A stretch of 16,600 bases of DNA, from assembly GCA_026396375.1 (NCBI GenBank), contig JAPLWW010000095.1:1-16600 (forward strand), given 5' to 3'. The translations under genes were made by a program, and so were the position numbers. Under the pieces are notes generated by a model. The model was given only the letters and a program-made list of their open reading frames with translations. It searched no databases and was not told the origin of the DNA. Shown in pieces: positions 6,476-13,651 of the stretch. Within the stretch, counting starts at the first letter, position 1. The number at the start of each line of letters is the position of its first letter. Source of the stretch: Microcaldota archaeon (GTDB lineage Archaea > Micrarchaeota > Micrarchaeia > Anstonellales > J096).

Positions 6476-8368
6476 ATGCAGACAAAAATTGAAAAACTAA
6501 TACACGAGCTAGTTCCGCCGTCTATAGAAATAGTCAAGACTGAGCTATTGGGGCCCTACATCGCGATTTACGTAAAGGACATCAAGCAGGTTTACATGGT
6601 GAAGGATGTCATCAAGGGCCTTGCCTCGTCATTGAAGAAGAAAGTCCTGCTAAGGACCGACCAGCGCTACATCATGGACCTTGAGAGCGCAACAAAGAGG
6701 ATAAACGAGCTCATAGACCCTGAGGCGAAGATAACCAACATCTGGTTCGACTCGCCGTTTTCCGAGGTTGTCATTGAGGCTCTCAAGCCAGGCCTTGTGA
6801 TAGGCAAGCAGGGCATGAACCTCAAATCCATAATAATGGAGACAGGCTGGGCACCCAAGGTCGTAAGGACACCCACAATGCCATCCTCAATGCTTGACGG
6901 CCTGAGGAAATCGGAGATAGCCAAAGGGGATGAAAGGAAGAAGTTCCTGCAAAGGATAGGAAAGCACATAAGCTCCGAGCCAAGGGAGGTTTCCTGGATA
7001 AGGGTTGGCATGTTCGGAGCCTTCAGGGAAGTGGGGAGAAGCTGCTTCCTTGTCCAGACAAAGGGATCAAGGATAATGCTTGACTGCGGGCTCAACACCG
7101 CCGCAACAAACCCTGAGGACGCATTCCCAGTGATAAATTTCCTGGGCTTTCCCATAAACGAGCTTGATGCAGTTATCCTGAGCCACTCCCACATGGACCA
7201 CTGCGGATTTTTGCCTTTCCTTTTTGAGGCAGGCTATGACGGCCCAGTCTACATGACGCCTCCTTCAAAGGACCTTATGGCCCTTCTCCAGAATGACTAT
7301 ATCCAGCTATCAAAGAAGCACCTTGGGACTGAGCCGCCTTACACAAAAAAAGAGATCCAAACCGAGCTCAACAACACAATTACCGTTGACTACAATGAAG
7401 TCATTGACATAACCCCTGACATCAAACTGACTTTCTACAACGCAGGTCACATCCTTGGAAGCGCAGTCTCCCATCTGCATATCGGGGAAGGCAAGCACAA
7501 CATAATCTACAGCGGGGACATGAAGTTCGGCTTCACCCAGCTTTTTGACCCGGCCCACATCAACTTCCCAAGGGCAGAGACAATCTTTGTCGAGTCAACC
7601 TATGGAGGAAGGGGGGACATGATGCCGAATAGGAACGAGTCTGAAGAAAGGCTCATGGCAGTAATAAACAGGACAATCCAAAGAAGGGGAAAAGCTCTCA
7701 TTCCGGTCTTCTCAGTAGGAAGAAGCCAGGAAATCCTGCTTGTGCTTGAGGACTACAACAGGAGGCATCCTGACTGGAACGTTCCAGTCTATATTGACGG
7801 AATGGTTCTTGAGGCATCCGCAATCCACACTGCATATCCCAATTACCTTAGGGCTTCTTTGGAAAAAAGGATCCTGAGCAATGACTCTCCTTTTGAGTCC
7901 CCTATGCTGAAGCTTGCTTATGGAAAGAACAAGAAGGAAATTGTTGACGGAGAGCCTTGCGTAATCCTTGCGCCTTCTGGAATGATGACAGGAGGGCCAG
8001 TCCTTGAATACCTCTATATGATGGCAGAGGATGAGCTCAACACCCTTATATTTGTAGGCTACCAGAGCGCGCTTTCCATGGGTTCAAGGATCCAACAGGG
8101 CGTAAAGGACATTTCTGCCCCAGGTGAGGCAGGAAAGCCAAAAACAATGAACATCAAGATGGAGGTTACAACAGTTGAAGGCTTTTCTGGCCACAGCGAC
8201 AGGAAGCAGCTCATGGCTTGGCTTGGCAATATCTCTCCTAAGCCAAAAAGGGTGTTCACGATGCATGGAGACTATGGAAAGACAGAGGAATTTGCCCACG
8301 ATGTCGGAAGGACCCTTGGAATCCATTCAGAGGCTCCGTTCAACATGGAGATCAGGAGAGTAAGATGA
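6476..8368 (+). CDS. fttA: Transcription termination factor FttA (aCPSF1), KH and beta-CASP metallo-beta-lactamase nuclease
   Basis: Archaeal homologue of the CPSF73 cleavage factor. In characterised archaea it cuts nascent RNA at U-rich sites and releases RNA polymerase. The N-terminal ~145 residues hold two KH-type RNA-binding regions (GLVIGKQGMNLKSI near 115). The metallo-beta-lactamase core carries HSHMDH at residues 237-242, His325 (AGHILGS) and Asp348 (SGDMKFG). The beta-CASP part follows (PVFSVGRSQE), then GHSD with His573 and a final His597 (MHGDYG). All zinc ligands look intact, and 630 residues is normal for the family. The ATG at 6476 is preceded by GTGA at 6467-6470 with a 5-nt spacer, a partial Shine-Dalgarno. 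The last 4 nt overlap dtdA, so the two are co-transcribed. Several genes here end in U-tracts that would be natural substrates. Confidence 0.95.
   Translation: MQTKIEKLIHELVPPSIEIVKTELLGPYIAIYVKDIKQVYMVKDVIKGLASSLKKKVLLRTDQRYIMDLESATKRINELIDPEAKITNIWFDSPFSEVVIEALKPGLVIGKQGMNLKSIIMETGWAPKVVRTPTMPSSMLDGLRKSEIAKGDERKKFLQRIGKHISSEPREVSWIRVGMFGAFREVGRSCFLVQTKGSRIMLDCGLNTAATNPEDAFPVINFLGFPINELDAVILSHSHMDHCGFLPFLFEAGYDGPVYMTPPSKDLMALLQNDYIQLSKKHLGTEPPYTKKEIQTELNNTITVDYNEVIDITPDIKLTFYNAGHILGSAVSHLHIGEGKHNIIYSGDMKFGFTQLFDPAHINFPRAETIFVESTYGGRGDMMPNRNESEERLMAVINRTIQRRGKALIPVFSVGRSQEILLVLEDYNRRHPDWNVPVYIDGMVLEASAIHTAYPNYLRASLEKRILSNDSPFESPMLKLAYGKNKKEIVDGEPCVILAPSGMMTGGPVLEYLYMMAEDELNTLIFVGYQSALSMGSRIQQGVKDISAPGEAGKPKTMNIKMEVTTVEGFSGHSDRKQLMAWLGNISPKPKRVFTMHGDYGKTEEFAHDVGRTLGIHSEAPFNMEIRRVR
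8354..8358 (+). promoter_or_regulatory. Shine-Dalgarno for dtdA inside the fttA end
   Basis: AGGAG lies 6 nt before the ATG at 8365, inside the last codons of fttA. It supports that start and translational coupling through the 4-nt ATGA overlap. Confidence 0.55.
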
Positions 8369-9150
8369 AGTATATCCTCTTTACGTCCAAGCAAACTGCA
8401 AGCAACAACATAGCCAGATTCCTTATTGAAACCGAGTTTTCCGAAGCAGGGCAGAATACCTGGAAAAAGGATGATTTCCTGCTTGTTGATTGCCTTACTT
8501 CAACAGTTCTTGATATTATCCCTCCGGCTGATGCCGAGTTTGCCCTTGTCTTGAGCCCTCACAGGTCTGAGACAAAAAAGCCATGCCTCACTGTCCACAC
8601 TTCGGGAAACTGGTGCCCAAAGGCTGATATGGGAGGGGATCCAAGCAAGCTTAGCGTTTCCAATCCTTCCATCATGAGGAGCCTTATCATCAGCATGGAT
8701 TCCATCAATTCCTCAACTGGCCTTGGTTTCGATGTCTGCTATGAGGCAGACCATCATGGCCCTACCCTGGATATTCCATACACCTTTGTCGAGGTAGGCT
8801 CCTCAGAGGAGCAGTGGGGCAACCTCAAGGCCTGCAAGGCTGTAGCAGACGCAGTCCTGGATTCCATAGGAAAGGAAGAGAAAACAAAGGCCTTTTTCGG
8901 CATCGGCTTCAGCCACTACATGCCCTCAATGACAAAATACGTTCTCAATGGCGCGGATTCTGCAGGCCATCTGCTTCCATCCTATGCCTTTGACTGCCTT
9001 GATGAAAATATGTTTTTGCAGGGGATAGAAAGGAACAGGGATGGAAAGGCAGATTATGTCGCGCTTGAAAAGAAGGCGTTCAATTCAGCGCAAAAGTCCA
9101 AGGTAAGGGGGCTTTGCGAATCCAACAGCATCGAGCTTGTGCAGATTTAA
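8365..9150 (+). CDS. dtdA: D-aminoacyl-tRNA deacylase, archaeal type (DTD2)
   Basis: Hydrolyses D-amino acids mischarged on tRNA, and in the DTD2 family also removes aldehyde-modified D-aminoacyl adducts; a cytosolic proofreading enzyme. Hallmarks are LTVHTSGNW (about residues 74-82), the EADHHGPT segment (about 127-134) with its paired histidines, and EVGSSEEQW (about 143-151). A later GFSHYMPSMTKY segment is also conserved. At 261 residues the protein is essentially full length. It begins inside the fttA stop (ATGA overlap) with AGGAG upstream, so it forms a two-gene unit with fttA. The stop is followed by U-tracts, and the convergent methyltransferase gene ends only 7 nt away. Confidence 0.9.
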   Translation: MKYILFTSKQTASNNIARFLIETEFSEAGQNTWKKDDFLLVDCLTSTVLDIIPPADAEFALVLSPHRSETKKPCLTVHTSGNWCPKADMGGDPSKLSVSNPSIMRSLIISMDSINSSTGLGFDVCYEADHHGPTLDIPYTFVEVGSSEEQWGNLKACKAVADAVLDSIGKEEKTKAFFGIGFSHYMPSMTKYVLNGADSAGHLLPSYAFDCLDENMFLQGIERNRDGKADYVALEKKAFNSAQKSKVRGLCESNSIELVQI

Positions 9151-9154
9151 GCTA

Positions 9155-9168
9155 TTTTTAAGGTTTTT
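9155..9168 (+). terminator. U-rich terminator after dtdA
   Basis: Two T runs (9155-9159 and 9164-9168) begin 5 nt after the dtdA stop and overlap the 3' end of the convergent methyltransferase gene. This fits U-tract termination of the fttA-dtdA transcript. Confidence 0.4.
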
Positions 9169-9817
9169 GCGCTATCATTCTAATAGTAAGATGCCTATGC
9201 CTGGTTTTTCCATGGGTTTCCCACTTGCCTAACTTTTCTTCATAAAAAAGAATTTTCCAGTCTTTATATCTTTCTTTCAATTCTCCTGTATCAAAAAGAT
9301 ATCTCCCTTTTGCCAAAGCCATCTTTTTCTTTTTTTCATTTTCTGCAGCAAAAGACGCAATAACATTGAGTCCATGATGACTTGTCCTGGATTTCATTTT
9401 TTTGATTATCCTATTTTTTTGTTTTATGAATTGAAGCATGTTGATGCAAAAGACCGCATCAAAGTTTTCGCAATTATTCAGGAATAATCCCGCATCGGAA
9501 ACCTGCGCCTCGATCATCAGCCCTTCCTTTTCGGCAAAATCCTGCAATTTTTTTATTCCAACTCCGGAAACATCCACTGAATTTATCCCAAAACCCATTT
9601 TTGCCAAATAAAACGAGTTTTTGCCTTCGCCGCAACCCAAATCCAAAACCTTTGACGAATTTGGCAAAAGTTTAGCCGAATCAGTAACCAACTTATATGG
9701 CTTAATCCCCCAATAAAATTTATTTTTATTTTTAGAATATATTGAATTGTAATTATCCCCTAAAAATTTTGCTGGAGAATGCAAACGTTTAGCCGAATCA
9801 ATAACCGACTGTGCCAT
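9158..9817 (-). CDS. Class I SAM-dependent methyltransferase, TehB-like
   Basis: A Rossmann-fold methyltransferase. Motif I is VLDLGCGEGKNSFYLAK, followed by VDVSGVGIKKLQ (strand 2 and the SAM ribose-contact region) and FDAVFCINMLQF (motif IV area). The C-terminal WETHGKTRHRHLTIRMIAQ resembles TehB-type tellurite-resistance methyltransferases, but the real substrate is unknown. The gene is more A+T-rich than its neighbours and may be a later acquisition. I chose ATG 9817 (MAQSVIDSAK) because a TATA-like CTTTTATC lies about 26 nt upstream; the ATG three codons earlier at 9826 remains possible. A near-perfect 26-nt direct repeat lies inside the gene. It follows pyrG on the same strand with a gap of about 50 nt and appears to have its own promoter. 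Confidence 0.8.
   Translation of the reverse strand: MAQSVIDSAKRLHSPAKFLGDNYNSIYSKNKNKFYWGIKPYKLVTDSAKLLPNSSKVLDLGCGEGKNSFYLAKMGFGINSVDVSGVGIKKLQDFAEKEGLMIEAQVSDAGLFLNNCENFDAVFCINMLQFIKQKNRIIKKMKSRTSHHGLNVIASFAAENEKKKKMALAKGRYLFDTGELKERYKDWKILFYEEKLGKWETHGKTRHRHLTIRMIAQKP
9664..9806. repeat. 26-nt direct repeat within the methyltransferase gene
   Basis: The 26-nt segments 9664-9689 and 9781-9806 match except at two positions. They are offset by 117 nt, exactly 39 codons, and both encode V-T/I-D-S-A-K-L/R-L. The sequence between does not align as a duplication, so only the short segment is repeated. Confidence 0.7.
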
Positions 9818-9838
9818 ATTGATCATTAAGAATCAAGC

Positions 9839-9847
9839 AGATAAAAG
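9839..9847 (-). promoter_or_regulatory. TATA-like box for the methyltransferase
   Basis: On the minus strand CTTTTATCT is centred about 26 nt before the ATG at 9817. This matches leaderless spacing and supports that start over the ATG at 9826. Confidence 0.35.
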
Positions 9848-9865
9848 CTTTTCCATATTAATTTT

Positions 9866-10822
9866 TCAGGAGGTTCCGCTCTTTTTTGACTCAAACTCCT
9901 TGGCGGCCTTCATGAACTCCACGAAAATCGGCGCAGGGGTTTCAAGCCTGCTCTTCAGTTCAATGTGCGCCTGGGTGGCTATTCCGAATCCCTCTTTCCA
10001 TTCCACCATCTCAACAACTCCTTTAGGATGGGTTGCTGATATCACCATTCCCTTGTTCTCGACTTCCTTGACATATTCAGGATTGACCTCATACCTGTGC
10101 CTATGCCTTTCTGAAACCTTGTCGCTCTTGTATGCCCTATAGGCTATTGTCCCTTCCTTCACATTGCACTCATATGCCCCGAGCCTCATTGTACCTCCTA
10201 GCTTGGAGATCCTGTGCTGCTCAGGAAGCATGTCTATTACAGGATGGTTTGTTTTCTTGTCAAACTCCGAGGAATTCGCGTTTTCCAAATTGCAGACATT
10301 CCTTGCATACTCAATGACCATAAGCTGCAATCCAAGGCAAAGCCCAAGGTAAGGGACCTTGTTCTCCCTTGCATATTTTATCGCCCTGATCTTCCCTTCC
10401 ACCCCCCTTTCCCCGAAGCCTCCCGGAACCACTATCCCGTCATATGAGGAAAGGATCTTTGCAGTGTCAGGGTCCTTCTCAAGGTCGGTTGCCTCAACCC
10501 ACCCTATCTCAAGCCCGCTGTTGTTTGCCGCTGCGCTGTGCACCAGTGCCTCCTTCACGCTGACATAAGCATCCTTTACCGCAATGTACTTTCCAACAAC
10601 CGCTATCCTCAGCGGCTTGCCCTTTGGCTGAACTATCTTGTTGACATTGTTGTGCCATTCCTTCATGTCTGCCTCCTTTTCCTCAAGGCCCAGCTTTTTC
10701 GCCAGCTGGGCATAAAGGCCCTGCTTCTCAAGGACGCTGGGCAATTCATAGACCGTGCTGACTATTGGATCGTCGAAAACGCATTCCTCGGGGAGGTTGC
10801 AGTAAAGGCTTATCTTCTTCCT
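9866..10822 (-). CDS. pyrG: CTP synthase, C-terminal fragment (end of synthase domain plus glutaminase domain)
   Basis: Homology resumes at RKKISLYCNLPEE, the end of the synthase domain, and continues through YELPSVLEKQGL into the class I glutaminase domain. That domain shows VVGKYIAVKDAYVSV, VPGGFGERGVEG (oxyanion region) and the nucleophile Cys in GLCLGLQ. It ends with the catalytic pair as QAHIEL, where most relatives have H-P-E; His and Glu are kept but Pro is Ile. The domain would supply ammonia from glutamine for UTP to CTP conversion. The frame differs from the N-terminal part, and about 28 conserved residues between the two parts (the QHSVKEL to CRSDRP region) are missing. No start codon with an RBS is near 10822; a TTG at 10744 is the first downstream start of the open frame but lies well inside the domain. 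As sequenced this half would not be made with the first. Confidence 0.88.
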   Translation of the reverse strand, partial: RKKISLYCNLPEECVFDDPIVSTVYELPSVLEKQGLYAQLAKKLGLEEKEADMKEWHNNVNKIVQPKGKPLRIAVVGKYIAVKDAYVSVKEALVHSAAANNSGLEIGWVEATDLEKDPDTAKILSSYDGIVVPGGFGERGVEGKIRAIKYARENKVPYLGLCLGLQLMVIEYARNVCNLENANSSEFDKKTNHPVIDMLPEQHRISKLGGTMRLGAYECNVKEGTIAYRAYKSDKVSERHRHRYEVNPEYVKEVENKGMVISATHPKGVVEMVEWKEGFGIATQAHIELKSRLETPAPIFVEFMKAAKEFESKKSGTS

Positions 10823-11405
10823 TGACTGTCGGCTTTGTCTTCTGCTCGCCTGCGCTCAGGCTGGGAATATAAGTCAGCTGCACAAAAGCCATGTTGTTCC
10901 TTTCAAGGTGCAATTGCCTCATTGCCTCTATGAAATACCCGTTTTCCAGGTCCCCTACAGTTCCGCCTACCTCTATCAATACAATATCAGCATCGCTGTC
11001 CTTTCCAACCTTCTTGACCCAGTTGTTTATCTCATTTGTCAGATGGGGGATGAACTGCACATCCCTGCCAAGGTATTCGCCTTTCCTTTCCTTCTCTATT
11101 ATCCTCTGGAAAAGTTTGCCACCTGTTATCGAGCATTCTCCAGACAGGGACCTGTTCAGGAACCTTTCATATGTCCCGAAATCCATATCCACTTCAGTCC
11201 CGTCGTCAAGCACAAACACCTCCCCGTGCCTGAAGGGGTTCATTGTTCCGCAGTCAACATTCAAATAGCCGTCAAATTTTATTGGCACGACATTGAATCC
11301 CCTGGCCTGCAGGAGCTTGGCTATGGAAGAAGTTATTATGCCCTTGCCGAGCCCGGACATGATGGATCCGAGGATAACTATAAATTTGGTCTTTTTTTCA
11401 GGCAT
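10746..11405 (-). CDS. pyrG: CTP synthase, N-terminal fragment (synthase/amidoligase domain; frameshifted near 10817-10829)
   Basis: ATP-dependent amidoligase domain that makes CTP from UTP. Visible are the P-loop-like SGLGKG, the LNVDCGTMNPFRHGEVFV segment (substrate and allosteric site), DFGTYERFL, GGTVGDLE (Mg and UTP site) and KTKPT ending at 10827. The next conserved residues should be QHSVKEL and so on. Instead the sequence jumps to codons for RKKISLYCN in another frame, and this frame ends in 26 unrelated residues and a stop at 10746. The gap is about 83 nt by comparison with the E. coli protein from memory. The start at ATG 11405 is leaderless, with TATAAAA about 27 nt upstream. Everything outside the junction is well conserved, so either the lesion is very recent or it is an assembly error. 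Confidence 0.88.
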   Translation of the reverse strand: MPEKKTKFIVILGSIMSGLGKGIITSSIAKLLQARGFNVVPIKFDGYLNVDCGTMNPFRHGEVFVLDDGTEVDMDFGTYERFLNRSLSGECSITGGKLFQRIIEKERKGEYLGRDVQFIPHLTNEINNWVKKVGKDSDADIVLIEVGGTVGDLENGYFIEAMRQLHLERNNMAFVQLTYIPSLSAGEQKTKPTVKEEDKPLLQPPRGMRFRRSNSQHGL

Positions 11406-11428
11406 GTGTAAAGCTTCATTGCAAGAGT

Positions 11429-11442
11429 TTTTTATACTTTAA
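11429..11442. promoter_or_regulatory. Overlapping divergent TATA elements (pyrG / epimerase)
   Basis: tttttatactttaa lies midway between the ATG at 11405 (minus) and the ATG at 11467 (plus). On the minus strand TATAAAA is about 27 nt from the pyrG ATG. On the plus strand the cttta part is about 27 nt from the epimerase ATG. This supports ATG 11467 over the in-frame TTGs upstream. Confidence 0.5.
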
Positions 11443-11466
11443 GCCCATTCCATATTGGTTTTGAAA

Positions 11467-12366
11467 ATGAGGTCTTTGATAACAGGAGGCGCAGGATTCA
11501 TAGGTTCTCATCTAGCCGAGGCATTGATAGCTAGGGGGGACCAGGTCGATATCCTTGACAATTTCTCAGCTGGAAAATACGAAATAAGCGGCTCAAGAAT
11601 AGTAAGAAAAGACATAAGGGACGATTCCATAGAAGATGACTTCTATTCCATAGAAAGGGTTTTCCACCTTGCCGCTGCCCCAGACGTTAAGCTTAGCCTT
11701 TCTGATCCGAATAACACATATTACAACAACGTTGAGGGAACCTTCAAGGTTTTGGAGTTCATGAGGAAAAAGGACATTGGGCATATAATCTTCACTTCAA
11801 CCTCTGCAGTCTACGGCAATGCCAAAATCCCGACTTCTGAGGAGGAAATAACTGCCCCAATAAGCAACTACGCGGCCTCCAAGCTTTCAGGAGAGGCCTT
11901 TATTTCCGCCTATTCCTCCTGCTACGGGATAAAGGCAACTGTCCTGAGGTATGCCAACATCTTCGGGGAAAGGTCAACCCATGGCGTGATGTTTGACTTT
12001 TACAACAAGCTGATGTCAAATCCTGATGAGCTTGAGATTTTGGGGGATGGAAACCAGGAAAAGTCCTATCTTTATATTAAAGATTGTATTGACGCAACCA
12101 TTTTGGCAGCAGAAAAGCAGACAAAGAGCTTTGACATCTTCAATATAGGGACAGAAGAGAAGATCAGGATAAGGAGGATAGCCGAGCTGCTGTGCTCCGG
12201 CCTTGGGCTTTCCCCTCAATTCAAGTTCACCGGGTCAGAGGCATGGAAAGGGGATGTCAAGCTCATGCTTCTTGACATCTCAAAGATAAAGGCACTGGGT
12301 TTCAGTCCCAAATACTCATTCGAGAAAGGCCTTGACAACTACATAAGGTTCCTGAAAACAAGCTGA
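11467..12366 (+). CDS. NAD-dependent nucleotide-sugar epimerase/dehydratase (extended SDR, GalE/WbpP-like)
   Basis: A 299-residue extended short-chain dehydrogenase/reductase. The NAD-binding GGAGFIG motif is at residues 7-13, the VFHLAA motif follows, then TSTSAVYG with the active-site Ser/Thr, the catalytic Tyr135-x3-Lys139 in NYAASKLS, and the LRYANIFG and YLYIKDC segments common in UDP-sugar 4-epimerases. It probably interconverts a UDP-hexose or N-acetylhexosamine for glycan assembly; the exact sugar cannot be read from the sequence. I chose ATG 11467 on the basis of the TATA spacing and because the Rossmann strand begins immediately after it; the TTG at 11455 would add four residues. 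The first glycosyltransferase follows after only 6 nt, so they are co-transcribed and probably act in the same surface-glycan pathway. Confidence 0.88.
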   Translation: MRSLITGGAGFIGSHLAEALIARGDQVDILDNFSAGKYEISGSRIVRKDIRDDSIEDDFYSIERVFHLAAAPDVKLSLSDPNNTYYNNVEGTFKVLEFMRKKDIGHIIFTSTSAVYGNAKIPTSEEEITAPISNYAASKLSGEAFISAYSSCYGIKATVLRYANIFGERSTHGVMFDFYNKLMSNPDELEILGDGNQEKSYLYIKDCIDATILAAEKQTKSFDIFNIGTEEKIRIRRIAELLCSGLGLSPQFKFTGSEAWKGDVKLMLLDISKIKALGFSPKYSFEKGLDNYIRFLKTS

Positions 12367-12372
12367 TTAGGC

Positions 12373-13614
12373 ATGAAATATCCAGAGCTGATTTCATACG
12401 AGAATAAATACGGCGAATGCAACAACGACCTCCTGGTTATAATCCCCTGCTTTATCAACTACGATCTCCTTGTCAAGCACCTGGGATGCCTTTCAAGGCA
12501 GACCTTCCATAATTTTGACGTAATCCTCATCCTGGGGCCGGATTTCAACGACTCCAAGCTTTTCGATTTCCTGAAAAGCAACAAATTCGGTTTCGGCATA
12601 ATCGTTGTAAAAAACAAAATCATCGGAACCACATGCGGTTTTTTCATAGGCCAGAAATACGGCTATGATAAGGGATACGGATATATGATAATGGCGGACG
12701 ACGACTGCATGCCTGTCGATCCTGGCGTGGTGGGAGCCCTCTACTCCAAAAGGGAAATCGGCTGCGTATGCCCCACCCAGCGCCTTGTTTTTGAAGAAAG
12801 GCATGTTGGCTTTGAGAATGGCTGCACAAACCGCTATGCCCTTTTCTCAAGGTCCATCTTCAAAAAATACGGCTTTTATTATCTGCCCATATACCATGGG
12901 TCGGAAGATTCAGAATTCAAGGAAAGGGTCAGCAAGGAGAAATCCTGCACAGTCCCGAATTTTGTGGAGCATCCCTACAGCTATTCCGGAAGTCCTCTCT
13001 TGAAAAACCCCACTAAGCTTTGGACCTATATGCTATCAAGCCTATTGGTACTGAAATCAAGGATATCCGATCTTTTTTGGATGATGCATCCCTGCATCCT
13101 ATTGTCAATATCGCTGTTCTTTATGCCAATGTACGGGATAAGCCTTTTCTTGACCATGACAAGCCTTCTTCTTTCTTTCAGGTTCGGAAAGGAGGCATGC
13201 AATGAAATCGAGAACTCGGTCAAAAAGCCGGTTTTCCTGGCTAAGAAAGACCTTCCTGGCACCATGGAAATCATAGAAGACAAGGACACAGGGTATTTCA
13301 AGAATGGCTGGGGCCATAATCTATTGGACATAATGCGGGAATCTATAAGGTATTTCAGGAAAGACGCGCTCATAACAAATTGCTTCAGCACTTTGAAGAT
13401 ATTCATGCTCTGCGCCCTTTGCAGGACCGTTTATCTCAGAATAGATGATGATAGGCATATCATGATGGCAAGCAACAGGAATTCCCTTCTGCATATCCTG
13501 AAGATCATTCTGTTTCCCGTGTTCTTCATAACCTACTGCCTTATCTTCATGCTCCTGTTTGTTCCATTGAAAATCCTAAAGCAGCCGAAAACAATGGGCT
13601 ACGGGCTGGACTGA
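12373..13614 (+). CDS. GT-A type glycosyltransferase, membrane-associated (tandem paralogue 1)
   Basis: A family-2-like glycosyltransferase, 413 residues. The GT-A beginning VIIPCFINYDLLVKHLGCL is followed by the metal-binding acidic cluster ADDDCMPVDP (Asp109-111), which would coordinate the sugar-nucleotide phosphates. Hydrophobic helices lie at about 236-268 and 374-402, with a conserved basic segment CRTVYLRIDDDRHIMMASN just before the last, so the protein is probably anchored with its active site in the cytoplasm. It starts 6 nt after the epimerase stop, and no separate promoter is seen. The neighbouring gene is a paralogue with nearly identical ends. The acceptor and sugar donor are not deducible; a role in surface glycan or glycoprotein synthesis is inferred from the epimerase partner. 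Confidence 0.8.
   Translation: MKYPELISYENKYGECNNDLLVIIPCFINYDLLVKHLGCLSRQTFHNFDVILILGPDFNDSKLFDFLKSNKFGFGIIVVKNKIIGTTCGFFIGQKYGYDKGYGYMIMADDDCMPVDPGVVGALYSKREIGCVCPTQRLVFEERHVGFENGCTNRYALFSRSIFKKYGFYYLPIYHGSEDSEFKERVSKEKSCTVPNFVEHPYSYSGSPLLKNPTKLWTYMLSSLLVLKSRISDLFWMMHPCILLSISLFFMPMYGISLFLTMTSLLLSFRFGKEACNEIENSVKKPVFLAKKDLPGTMEIIEDKDTGYFKNGWGHNLLDIMRESIRYFRKDALITNCFSTLKIFMLCALCRTVYLRIDDDRHIMMASNRNSLLHILKIILFPVFFITYCLIFMLLFVPLKILKQPKTMGYGLD
13393..13610 (+). repeat. 3' segment nearly identical to 14672-14889
   Basis: The last 218 nt of the first glycosyltransferase match the equivalent 218 nt of the second with about 12 mismatches by eye, and with no gaps. The first 32 nt of the two genes are also identical. 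The central parts are far more diverged, so the pair is a mosaic. Confidence 0.85.
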
Positions 13615-13621
13615 TGCCTGC

Positions 13622-13630
13622 ATTTAAAAA
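13622..13630 (+). promoter_or_regulatory. TATA-like box for the second glycosyltransferase
   Basis: atttaaaaa lies in the 37-nt gap between the two glycosyltransferases, centred 26 nt before the ATG at 13652. The second copy may therefore have its own leaderless transcript in addition to readthrough from the epimerase. Confidence 0.5.
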
Positions 13631-13651
13631 GTTTCCAATCCAATCAGATGC

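Noticed and set aside
10814..10832. Programmed frameshift or intron in pyrG
   Set aside because: Conserved sequence is missing, not interrupted by an insertion, so neither an intron nor recoding explains it.
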